From assembly GCA_032158295.1 (NCBI GenBank), contig CM063262.1, forward strand, positions 6,791,394-6,855,393: a DNA stretch of 64,000 nucleotides. Direction: 5' to 3'. A program made the position numbers and the translations under genes. The notes below the pieces were generated by a model, which saw nothing but the letters and a program-made list of their open reading frames with translations, did no database searches and had not been told where the DNA came from. Below, piece after piece: positions 12,160 through 22,092 of this stretch. Positions within the stretch are counted from its first letter, which is position 1; the number at the start of each line of letters is the position of its first letter. Source of the stretch: Pycnopodia helianthoides. Lineage: Eukaryota > Echinodermata > Asteroidea > Forcipulatida > Asteriidae.

Positions 12160-13411
12160 AGACTTGTGAACAAGTCGTTAAATGTCTGTCGCAGTGATAG
12201 CGAAACGGCTCTGTCGCAACTATCTTGCAATACTTGGTTCAAGTCGGGTCTCGCGCTAACCGAGCGATGATCGCCAATATACTGTGGAGATCAATGTAAT
12301 CGAGTCAGTAATGTATTAGCTTTTGTAACGCGCGCCCTCTAGTGTAAATTAAATGCCAATCCAGTAAGTTTCATAAATGATTGCGAGACCCGACTTGGCG
12401 AATCCGCCACAGGTTTGTGCACGGCCTTTAGAGCTCATCTACCGATTGGGTAGCAGTCAATGAGATTGCAGCATCCGGCGTGCTTTATATAAATGTATAG
12501 CAAATCCCAACTTTGACCTAAAAAATTGTTGAATATTCAAAACTTCCTTGGAAACTCTGACATAAAAGTTTGTGTTTGAAAACTTGCGATTGATGTTGAA
12601 GGCACGTTCGCAACGGTTATGTTTTTGAATGGTTATGATTGGATCATGGATGCTTAGTTTTCAACATGAACAATTTTTTTAGACTCTGACTGTCCGCCGG
12701 TATATCAATAATTGGGGTATTTTTTAAATGTTTTAAAATATATGACGAACGTTTGTGGCTCATCGGAGAGTCAGTTCTGCATTGACACTAGATGACCCTT
12801 TTGGGGCTCGGTGGAGCTCCTTCCCCCACGTACTGGCAAGACCGAGGGGTCGTGGTTAATACACTGGATACACCCTCAGAGAACCTGTCCTAAAAATATC
12901 TAAATGTAAACGGAAGTTCTTCAGAACTTGGGAATGTATTTATCAAGAGTTTAGCTTGTTAAAGAATGTTTTAAAGATAATAACAATCTTGTTCAGTGAA
13001 ATTACAGAACAGCTTTTAGTTATAAAATGCAGTCAATTATTTATTTATAAGTTATGCATACTCTGCTCTATGGGTCTCACATGTTTTCAATCACATGTGT
13101 GGGTTAACGTGAATGATGATCGACTCCATTTTGCCGTATGAATGAATCCATATCATGTGTACAAAATGTGTTGTTAATATTCATGGAGGCCTATAGTTTG
13201 AATATTCATAGATTCAACAAAACTGACCAATCAGATGCATCCGTGCAAAATCGGCTGAATTGCCCATATGCCGTGCACAAACCGCTGTAGGGTTCCACAA
13301 GTCGTTAAATGGGATCGTAGTCGCGAGAACATCACCGGTGTTGCGAGATTCGCGGAGAGAGTCGGAACGCTATCACCACGACAAACATTTAACGACTTAT
13401 CCACAAGTCTA
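12160..13411. mobile_element. DNA transposon remnant or MITE with about 70-bp inverted ends
   Basis: The left end reads TA-GACTTGTGAACAAGTCGTT and the right end is its near complement (GACTTGTGGATAAGTCGTT). Similarity extends through AAATG and GTGATAGCG, about 70 bp. A TA flanks both sides, compatible with a TA target duplication. A second inverted copy of the CACAAGTCGTTAAATG motif lies at about 13301. No transposase frame is seen. A smaller inverted-repeat element sits inside it. Confidence 0.7.
12240..12397. mobile_element. Small nested MITE-like element
   Basis: CAAGTCGGGTCTCGC on the left and GCGAGACCCGACTTG on the right are perfect 15-bp inverted ends, 158 bp apart, within the 12160-13411 element. 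Confidence 0.75.
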
Positions 13412-13539
13412 ATGCATTAAAAAAAATTAAACAGTGTACATAAAGCCGAACCAGGGCGGGGGGGGGGGACGTCACGCCACCTTCAGATTCGAAGCTTCGT
13501 GCACTAAACTGATACACTTTGCAACCATTATTAGTAAAC

Positions 13540-14516
13540 TTAAAGGTACACACCGGCTTCGTTGGGCTATTTGGGCTACGAGATAGACTAAAACATGATT
13601 CTAAAGGTCTTCCTGAAATGGAGAAGATTGGTTCATAAAAGAAACCATCAAATTTGGCCGTTTTTGAGCATTTTTCAAAAAACGAAGGTCACTAGACTTT
13701 TCGGAACCAAAATGTGGTTCCGAAAAGTCACGTGATCTTCATAATTAGTTTTACTTACAGCCGTATAAAAGTAAATTACTGAACCAAATTCCAGTATTTT
13801 TTTAAAAACAATTATTCATAAAGTATTTGGCGAAAAAGACTATGTATTCAGTTTATGGATGCAAGTTGTAAATAATGATGAAAAATCGAACGTAAGATTC
13901 GCATTCAGAGAGTCCGTGCACGGAAGCGTGTTTTACGGCGCATCAGCGTGGGGAGCTAGCGGGTAAACCGTATGGGCATGTCCCGCACAGCCGGTGCAGT
14001 GTCTCGCCGGGCCAGAGAGACAAACCACGGAGGCATGAACTCGGAGCCTGTGGAGGGGTAGGGAGCCAGACCATTGATTACGTTTTGTTTTACGAGGGTT
14101 TTAGTTTGTAGCCCTAGCTATTATCCACTAACTATTGTCACTATACGTGATGCCTGCGCTACACACGCGGCGGGACGACGACGAATAGCTGCACGGTGTT
14201 TATGTCGTTTTTTTTTAATTACACGTGAATTTGTGCTTGATGGATATGAAGACTGGATCCTTATGCCTCGCCATTGTTATAATTAATAAATAAAAAGATC
14301 ACTAGTCTACTTAAAACAATGTCACGTACACTTGACAGTTGCAACGGCTGGAAAAGCGTATACTCTGACCTTTGACCGCGTTTTGTTTTTTCACATTTTT
14401 TGTTAATTACGTGACATTTTGATGACTTTTTTTTTTTACAACAATCATCGAAAAATTATTTTCTGTGATTCAACATCACTAAATTAGGTAAACAGTAAGC
14501 CGGTGTGTCCCTTTAA
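13540..14516. mobile_element. MITE with TTAA ends, AGGGACACACCGG family, copy 2
   Basis: TTAAAGGTACACACCGGCTT at the left and AAGCCGGTGTGTCCCTTTAA at the right. The right portion (about 14210-14510) closely matches 60000-60328, including GTGCTTGATGGATATGAAGA-type sequence. No transposase is visible; it is about 977 bp long. Confidence 0.85.
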
Positions 14517-16009
14517 AGCTATTCGATGTTAAAACCTTTCAGTGTGCCATCGCGCAGTTTCCGACTGTGCCGTTGTAAACAAATTGTGTTTACTAATTCA
14601 CGGTACAGTCAAAAATCACGATTTTTTTTAAAGTTCCCCAATGGACCATAGCCGGATAAACACTAGTACCAGCAGAATTAGCTTAGGGTGAATCTTCGAC
14701 CTACAGTCACCTTTAGCTTCGAAGCCCCATAAATTTCCATTGAGACTAACCCTAACCTCATTGACATAGGATACACTCCAAGGTCTTAGATCTAGCCGCT
14801 GTTACTTGAGGCAATCAATCATCATGTCACTGTTCCAGACATCAGGAAGACACAAGATAAACAGGTGCAGGTCATGGTTTCGGGTTGGCCAAGTAAATAA
14901 GATACCTTGGAAAGCAGTGCTCCAAAAATGGGGAAAAAAATGAAAAAGTTGGATTTTGGTAACATTTAGTTTTTTGGGGGCAACTTAGTGTGCTCATCAC
15001 CCAGAAACATTGGCATTTGTTTTATTCTGGGGATTCAGTGAGCGTTTCTGAGTCTAATGATACCATGTTAGAAGAGTTTGTGAGCAGCCAAATTAGTTTT
15101 ACACTCAATTTCACACGGTACAGCAGTGGACTGTACGATCAGGTGATGGAATCTGATGGATGGCATACTGCAGCGCAGTTAAATAGGGGCTACAGTGGGT
15201 AGGACTACTTCCTACAACTGTACAGTCCTCGGCATCTCTCCTGAGCAACATTATGCTAAACTTTAATCAATAGGCAGTTTTACTCACGTATGCAATGTTT
15301 GTGTTTCACTTAAATGGATATAGTCAATTGATTCGACAAATCTATTCGACACTGTTGACAAATTAGCTGTTCAAATGTATTTCTACACACAACGTGCTTA
15401 GAGCATAAATTCATTTTTATCTATTAAACTGATTGGCATAATTTAATTGGCAACAATTACCTACCGTTTATCGTCAAACCACGGTTGGCTATTTTCCACA
15501 AATTTAATGGCAGACCGTGTTAGTTTACGATGTAAAATGAAAACCACGCAGTTTCGAGGCATATTTATGTGGATCATTCTATTCTACTTTTAAAACATCT
15601 TTCTATTAACCATTATGCATTTTATAACAAACAGTTACAAACACTGTTTGTACGTTTGTACACCAACTCGCCCGATCCAATGCAACGTGTCCTTTTAATC
15701 ACTTGTGGCTGAAGAACACGTTCATTCATTGCTTGCAATTGAATAGTAATTCCCCCACTTAGCCAATTGGAAAGAGAAAAATACTGTACAAGAAAGTTAC
15801 ATTGCTACTGGTTATATTCCCTTTGCAAAGCACTTTCTGTTAATGGTGGTCCAAACGTGAGCCATTTTTATGTAGACCAATACAAACATAATACTAGTTA
15901 ATTCCTATCTCTTATAGTCATTCGAACGGCGTCAGTTATACTGATCGAAGTGTGCGTGACTTAAAGTGGAGTGACGTGGTTTTTTATAATTTTTAAAAAT
16001 TTGTTGTTA
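14517..16009. other. Non-coding stretch, nothing recognised
   Basis: No domain-bearing frame, splice-bounded exon or inverted-end element was found. The BEL/Pao element begins abruptly after it at about 16010. Confidence 0.5.
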
Positions 16010-16020
16010 ATGTTGAAGAA

Positions 16021-17177
16021 TTGCTGAGCGATGTGTCCCAAGACTGCATAGCTGAGGATATTCGTACATTGGGTCCCCTCTGCGAAACTCGAGCCCTGGG
16101 TATAAAGTGGAAGGTATCTACCGATGAATTCTTCTTCGATGCCTGGTGTGCCAAAGAAAGTCCTATCACCAGAAGGAAGATGTTGAGCACTGTGTCCTCT
16201 ATTTTTGATCCTTTTGGACTGTTGGGCCCTATAGTACTCACTGGCAAACTTTTATTTCAAGAAGCTACAGCTGATAAATTGTCTTGGGATGAAGTAGTCC
16301 CACTACATCTTGAAAGAGCATGGTACAGTTGGATACAAACATGTCATGCCATGAAACAGCTAAGAATACCTTGCTGCATAAAACCTAGTGAGTTCGATGA
16401 TGCGTTGATTGAACTCCACCATTTTTCATATGCCAGTTCCAAAGCTTATGGTTGTTGTACTTACATTGCGTGAACAAATATGGGATGATCCATGTTCAGC
16501 TGATCATTGGTAAAAATAAAGTTGCCCCTTTAAAGCTGTGCACCATACCTCGTTTGGAACTACAAGCAGCAGTCCTAGCTGCTAAGGTTGATACGTTGTT
16601 GAGAGCAGAATTGGATCTTGATGTTATTAATTCATATTTTTGGACAGATTCAATGATTGTTTTGAACTACATAAGCAACAACAGTAGGCAGTTTCATGTC
16701 TTTGTCGGTAACAGAGTTAGTCTTATTAGGCAGTTGACTGCTCCTGAACAGTGGCATTATATTGATGGCAAGTCCAATCCTGCTGATTTAGTAACGAGGC
16801 ATCAGTTACACTTGAATTCAGATGATACATGGTTCCGTGGTCCAGATATTTTGCATAAATACAAACACGACTGGGACGTTAGCGAGAATAGACTGAGTGA
16901 CTTAGCAGAAAGTGACGTAGAAGTGCGTAAATCCTCTTCATTCACAGTCTTTGGTGGTATTACCACTAGTACTGATCATGTATGTAATTTGGAAGAAATT
17001 GTCGCGAATGATCCTTTGGAGCAAATAATGTGCCATTATTCCTCCTGGTATATGATGAAACGAGCTTTGGCATGGTGGTTGAAATTCGTAGTATATCTTC
17101 AGAAGGCCAGACCTAACACTCAATTGTCAGTTGAGGAAACCCGTCACGCAGGGATTATCCTCGTCCGCAAGGCTTAA
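16021..17177 (+). pseudogene. BEL/Pao pol fragment: RT end and RNase H
   Basis: Two overlapping frames (16021-16473 and 16452-17177) carry one continuous BEL/Pao homology, so a frameshift lies near 16460. The first has the RT-connection signature SSIFDPFGLLGPIVLTGK, typical of Pao elements. The RNase H region follows: a motif expected to read F-x-DAS has Tyr in place of the catalytic Asp (FSYASSKAYG). The later acidic positions are kept (IPRLELQAA, WTDSMIVL, NPADLVTR). The change at the first active-site Asp means RNase H would be inactive even without the frameshift. Confidence 0.85.
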
Positions 17178-17504
17178 TCACAATCATTTGCGTCTGAAGT
17201 TGATAAATTAGAAAGAGAGAAATGTGTAAAGGTGTCGAGTCCTTTAAGGACACTTAATCCTTATGTAGACAACCAAGGTTTGCTTAAATTGAGAAGTCGT
17301 TCAAACGATAACGATAACCACAACTCCCTCCATAATCTCAGGTAGTCATGTTATTGCAACTACTATTGTGAATGATACACACTGTATAGCTCATGTTGGT
17401 GAGCAATAGTTCGGAAAAAATTTTGAATTACAAAAGCTAGGGCTCTTATTAAGAGACGAAATTGTGTAACTTGCAAGCGCCTTTATTCCAAACCATGTCA
17501 GCTT
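17178..17504 (+). pseudogene. Degraded BEL/Pao linker and zinc-binding region
   Basis: Stops occur in all frames, but short pieces resemble the zinc-binding (HHCC-type) region that precedes BEL integrases, for example CVTCKRL-like sequence near 17466-17486. It links the RNase H and integrase frames and shows at least two frame changes. Confidence 0.55.
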
Positions 17505-18233
17505 ATGGCCGACTTACCCAAAGAACGCATAGAGCCTGGTAAACCACCATTTTCTTATATTGGTATTGATGTGTTTAGACCTTTTTATGTGAAATACAGC
17601 CGATCTGAAGTTAAGCGTTATGGGTGCCTGTTTACATGTTTTGGAACTAGGGCCATTCATATTGAGAAATTGGACTCTTTAGATACAATATCGTTCTTAA
17701 ATGGTCTTAGACGTTTTATCGCCCGCAGGGGTCATCCTGAGGTCATTTATTCAGATAATGGTACTAACTTCGTTGGTGGTGTAGCCATGTTGAAAAATAG
17801 CATGAAAGAGCTTTCACAAAAGATCATTAGCGCGTATGCAGTTAAACATAGTATTGTATGGCATTTTATTCTTCCCAAAGCACCCCATAAAGGGGGAGCT
17901 TGGGAACGATTAATCGGTGTAATTAAGAGAGTTGTGGTTGCGGTTCTCCCTAAGACAGTAAGATTGACTGATGAAATCTTGGAAACGGTGTTTTGTGAAA
18001 TTGAAGCCATTGTAAATGGGCGACCTTTGACTAAGTTGAATGATGATCCAAACGATCCCAAGCCCATTACGCCAAATCACCTGTTGCTTGTGAGAAATAG
18101 CTCTAGTTATCCACCTGGTAGATTTGACACTGTACACCTGCGTAATCGCTGGAGACATGTTCAACACTTAGCTAATCAATTTTGGAGAAAGTGGCTAAAA
18201 TTTTACTTGCCTGAATTACAGTATAGATCTTAA
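17505..18233 (+). pseudogene. BEL/Pao integrase core
   Basis: The 242-codon frame contains the retroviral-type integrase catalytic triad in context: D in SYIGIDVF, D in YSDNGTNFVGG, and E in KGGAWERLIG, in D,D(35)E-like order, followed by the NGRPLT and TPNHLL motifs usual in BEL/Pao. It would cut and join cDNA ends during integration. The ATG at 17505 is only the first Met after upstream disruption, not a true start. The frame ends at a TAA (18231-18233). A Tyr/Trp-rich stretch and the C-terminal domain continue immediately after. Confidence 0.9.
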
Positions 18234-18245
18234 TGGGTTAATCCA

Positions 18246-18446
18246 GTGAAGAATATCGCTCTTGGTGACCTTGTTTTAATTTCAGATGAGATGACACCTA
18301 GAAATTTATGGCCACTTGCCCCAGTTAAGAATGTTACTTATGGCAGAGATGGTTTAGTAAGATCAGTGAAACTAAAGACACGAGCCACTGAACTCACGCA
18401 CCCAGTAACTACAATTATCCATTTGGAGAATAAGAGCTCTAATTAA
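18246..18446 (+). pseudogene. BEL/Pao integrase C-terminal (DUF5641-like) piece
   Basis: The frame encodes GDLVLISDEMTPRNLWPLA and then a VKN-x-GRDGLVRSVKLKT-like stretch, which is the conserved C-terminal region after BEL/Pao integrases. It is cut from the integrase core by a stop at 18231-18233. About 200 bp of AT-rich 3' UTR follows, up to the inserted Ngaro derivative. Confidence 0.8.
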
Positions 18447-18847
18447 CTAGCTATTGTACTCCTCTTGAGAGCCAGTTTTACCATACACGATATACGGGTT
18501 CTATAGGCACTGTATTCAGTCGGAGTTTCATGTGTATTTATATTTTGTTTGATGTGTATTTGATGTGATGCAATTATATCTGTTATTTTGTATAACTGCT
18601 GCCTCTGATTTGTTTATACTGTACTTGGTTTAGCGTTTAAAGGCACATTCTGATTTACTCGATTTGAGGCCAATACTTTGAGCTTCAAATAATTTATTGT
18701 CACTAGACAGTATGGCGGGTTGCGCGCCCGGGGGCATGGAGCGTAGATTGCTTCGTGGTCGGAAGTTGCTACAATTTAACTGCCCATTGGTCTTTTTGCC
18801 GTGTCAATAGATTTATATGGTGGCCCTGAAGGGACATCGCATATCGC

Positions 18848-19300
18848 AAATGTGTGCGCATATGTATGCAATGTCATGAAACAATTCGCGAATATGTGCG
18901 CATACGTATGCAATGTCGTGAAACAATTCGCGAATATGTGCGCATACGTATGCAATGTCGTGAAACAATTCGCGAATATGTGCGCACACGTATGCAATGT
19001 CGTGAAACAATTCGCGAATATGTGCGCATACGTCTGCAATGTCGTGAAACAATTCGCGAATATGTGCGCACACGTATGCAATGTCGTGAACCAAATCGCG
19101 AATATGTGCGCACACGTATGCAATGTCGTGAAACAATTCGCGAATATGTGCGCACACGTATGCAATGTCGTGAAACAAATCGCGAATATGTGCGCACATG
19201 TATGCAATGTCGTGAAACAAATCGCGAATATGTGCGCACACGTATGCAATGTCGTGAAACAATTCGCGAATGTGTGCGCACACGTCTGCGAATATATTTG
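18848..19300. repeat. 42-bp tandem array, left foldback arm
   Basis: The unit starts GTCGTGAAACAATTCGCGAA and continues with TATGTGCGCA, then TACGTATGCAAT. It contains the self-complementary hexamers TTCGCGAA and TACGTA. Because 42 is a multiple of three and the unit has few stops, long frames stay open on both strands (14-residue repeats such as MCAYVCNVVKQFAN). These are not genes. Confidence 0.95.
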
Positions 19301-19639
19301 CGATGTCGTGAATTTTATTGCATACCATGTCGCATACCTTTGGGGTGATGTCATAGTTGCGAACAATTTGTTAGTGACCTAGGGAGTACGTGGCGCTACA
19401 GTCAGGTCAGGCTCCCTGTAAGCATGTACCCAGGAACTTGGCACCAGGCAAAGTCTTGCCATACCGGAAGACCACCCGCCTCGCTTGCCTAACAACAATG
19501 ACTACCGCTGCAATGACTACCGCTTATCTCACTGTAGGCAAGAAACCACCCAGATCATTAGACATTTTATTCAAAGGTATGCAACATGGTATGCAATAAA
19601 ATTCACGACATCGCAAATATATTCGCAGACGTGTGCGCA

Positions 19640-19940
19640 CATATTCGCGAATTGTTTCACGACATTGCATACCGTGTGCGCACATATTCGCGAATTGTTT
19701 CACGACATTGCATACGTGTGCGCACACATTCACGATTTGTTTCACGACATTGCATACGTGTGCGCACATATTCGCGAATTGTTTCACGACATTGCATACG
19801 TGTGCGCACATATTCGCGAATTGTTTCACGACATTGCATACATGTGCGCACATATTCGCGATTTGTTTCACGACATTGCATACGTATGCGCACATATTCG
19901 CGATTTGTTTCACGACATTGCATACGTACGCGCACACGTT
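19640..19940. repeat. 42-bp tandem array, right foldback arm
   Basis: Inverted copies of the left-arm unit, about seven, with point differences. It has fewer units than the left arm, so the arms differ in length by about 130 bp. Confidence 0.93.
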
Positions 19941-20589
19941 TGCGATATGCGATGTCCCTTCAGGGCCACCATAGATTTACGACTTGTTTCTCCTGGCCCC
20001 CCATGGATGGATCAGTTGTTTCACATGGCAAAGTACACTTCACTTTCGTTTGAGCAGTCTTTGTGTAAACTTGTTCTCTTGCGCTGTTAGGAAAATCAGT
20101 TTGATAAAATCCCGCCACCTCCCCTGCATACCACCTTTCCACATTTACCACTAGTTTTGTGGCATAAAATAACGCATTGTTGTGTCCTTTCTTAGTTCGG
20201 GGTAATGGTAACTCAAGCCAGTGTATGCAATGTGATTGTGGATTGCTTGTAGTGACTCTAATCATCATATTGGCATGAGATAGCAAGCATGGGGGCCAAT
20301 GTACGTTCTCAATTCCCACAGAGGTTTGAGTTTTCGTATCCGGCTACTATCCTGATTGGTTCTTTGCAAGCGGGTCCGGAATTTCATTGTGTACACCTAC
20401 CTCCATAGTCCTCGGGTGTATTCATTCAATTTGTACTTTCTTAATCATTTGTTATTATTTTGTTTGTTTATACCTGATGGCAATCTTAGCTTTGCGGTGT
20501 ATTCTGCCATTGACCTGCACTATGTATTATGATTGATTTGATTAACATGCAACCCGGCGTATGCCATTTGAACGGTTATTTAACTGTTC

Positions 20590-20965
20590 CCTTAAGCTTT
20601 AAATGAGGATTTCGCGGATTGGATTACTACAGGAAATCAATTTTGCTGAATGTTCAAGATCTCGCGGATTAATTGATAATGCCTGAGATCAGTGCTGTTT
20701 TTAAATATTTGGATTTCGCGGATTGGAGTACTGCCGATAATCAATTGTGAGATTTATTGTATAACATTTCGCGGATTGGATTACTACCGGAAATCAATTT
20801 TGATTATTTTTGTAGAAGATTTCGCGGGTTGAACTACTACCGGAAATCGATTTTTGATAATGTTTAAGATCTCGCGGATTAAATGACACTGCCGGAGATC
20901 AATACTGTTCTTGCAAATTTAGTATGATTTCGCGGATTGGATTACTACCGGAAATCGATTTGCTA
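20590..20965. repeat. Diverged hairpin-repeat array of the Ngaro derivative
   Basis: About seven spaced copies of GATTTCGCGGATTGGATTAC followed by TACCGGAAATC. It is the inverted complement of the 53-bp repeat at 29647-30212 but more diverged in sequence and spacing. Each unit begins GATTTC and ends GAAATC, so each can form a small hairpin. Confidence 0.88.
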
Positions 20966-21292
20966 AGAGTGCTTTCAGTTTTGTAAATTCAGTTTGGCTA
21001 AATGGTTGCATTTGTGACAAAATGTTCATGGTTATAAGATCATGTAACTATTTGAGTATTTTTAATAAAAGGCTGCTCAAGCCACTCGGTTCAAAGTAGG
21101 TGTCTATACTTGTCGTATGTGGTAATAACTTATGGTTATTTTGACTTTTTGTATTGCTAATTATTTATATGTAATTAATTAGGTGATACTTGTTTAAAAA
21201 TAGCCTTGTTGTTTATGTGGTGATTGTTTTTTGATATAATATGTGTATTTTCACCATAGATGTATTATTGCCTTTCTATTTACTGTATCTCT

Positions 21293-21306
21293 GGGGAAAG
21301 GGGGAG
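21293..21306 (+). other. BEL/Pao polypurine tract
   Basis: GGGGAAAGGGGGAG lies directly before the LTR that starts TGTTATCTCC. Such a tract primes plus-strand DNA synthesis in LTR retrotransposons. Its presence fixes the LTR start. Confidence 0.85.
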
Positions 21307-22026
21307 TGTTATCTCCGCCGATAAGTTTTACTATATCCCGTCACATATCTTATTTTCACATGTCCCGCATTTACATCACCTTTATTTGCTTAGCCTTATT
21401 TGCATATCGTGCTACGGGACGGTGCATGGTTCTTTTATCCTTCTTGGCTTATTATTATTCATTAGCTTATTGTGTTGGGTCATAAGTCACGCGTTCAGCC
21501 AATCAAATAGAGGCATGCGCATTTTTGTAATCTTTGGCCTGGTATTTAAGTTAGGGCGTCGCCTTTCGAGGTCAGTCTCCATCACACTTCCGACGCCTAT
21601 GGAGACTCACCCGTATACCGCTGTACACCCCCGTTAACTCACATACTACAGTAATTCCAGAAACTCCACTATATGTATTTAAGGGACGCCATTCCCGCAC
21701 ACGATTGTAAGTGTATATATAATTTGTTAATGATTATTTACGATAGTTATTGAGTACATGTATTTGCTCTAATGAAGTATGCCGTGGATTTGAGGCTCAT
21801 GGTAAAACATATCCACTACAATTTGATTAATTGTGGATTCGTGTAGATTTAGTTGATTTGCGCATTCATTCTTAAATGTATTCCTTTTAACTAATTATTT
21901 TCTTACCTCTAACTTAATTTAATGTATCCTGCCTATTTCATTTTTCAATGAAATTGAGTTATAATAAATCATTTAAGGGAAGGCAACTCCACGTCTCTAT
22001 CGTCATTCTTTGAGAGAGAGTACACA
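21307..22026 (+). mobile_element. BEL/Pao 3' LTR
   Basis: It starts TGTTATCTCC straight after the polypurine tract and ends near TACACA at 22026, about 720 bp. Inside are a TATTTAAG box (about 21543) and an AATAAATC-like signal near the end. The 5' LTR is not in the window, so the end was placed from the TG...CA rule and from the point where similarity to the sequence before gene 3 resumes. Confidence 0.75.
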
Positions 22027-22092
22027 GAAGTGACAACAATACTACCACTGCTATTCGCCAACCCCTTCACATTGCCTATAAGTATTCCAACA

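Larger units (their letters stand above)
18816..19973. mobile_element. Foldback-type element with minisatellite inverted arms
   Basis: The ends are inverted copies starting TATGGTGGCCCTGAAGGGAC, flanked on both sides by GATTTA (18810-18815 and 19974-19979), a likely 6-bp target duplication. Each arm is mainly a tandem array of a 42-bp unit: about 10-11 units on the left (to about 19300) and about 7 on the right (from about 19640). The arms close with the inverted pair ending in GCATACC / GGTATGC around a unique core (about 19341-19574). This architecture matches foldback elements such as Drosophila FB and sea urchin TU. No transposase is present. Confidence 0.82.
18645..21135 (+). mobile_element. 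Deleted, non-autonomous Ngaro derivative inserted in the BEL/Pao 3' UTR
   Basis: The left part (18655-18810 and 19980-20080) matches the inverted complement of the left end of the full Ngaro element at 34560-34815, for example TTGAGCTTCAAATAATTTAT and CCATTGGTCTTTT. The right part (20360-21130) matches the inverted complement of 29440-30450, including the hairpin-repeat array and ATTTCATTGTGTACACCT. All gag, RT, RNase H and recombinase sequence is absent and replaced by about 250 bp of unrelated DNA (20085-20340). A foldback element (18816-19973) interrupts the left part. Boundaries are approximate. Confidence 0.8.
16010..22026 (+). mobile_element. BEL/Pao LTR retrotransposon, 5'-truncated, with nested insertions
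   Basis: The remaining pol order is end of RT, RNase H, integrase, then a C-terminal DUF5641-like region, which is the BEL/Pao order. Gag, protease, most of RT and the 5' LTR are missing. After the pol end (18446) about 200 bp of 3' UTR is interrupted by an Ngaro derivative (about 18645-21135). The UTR then resumes and reaches a polypurine tract at 21293-21306 and a 3' LTR. Several frameshifts and stops show it is dead. Its 3' end lies 66 bp before the start codon of receptor gene 2. Confidence 0.88.

Noticed and set aside
18776..19382. Overlapping frames of 130-196 codons on both strands
   Set aside because: They come from the 42-bp tandem unit of the foldback element, which stays open because its length is a multiple of three. 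The 14-residue periodicity in every frame shows it is not a protein under selection.
19485..20090. 201-codon frame and its antisense partners
   Set aside because: Inverted arm of the same foldback element, plus adjoining Ngaro leader sequence.
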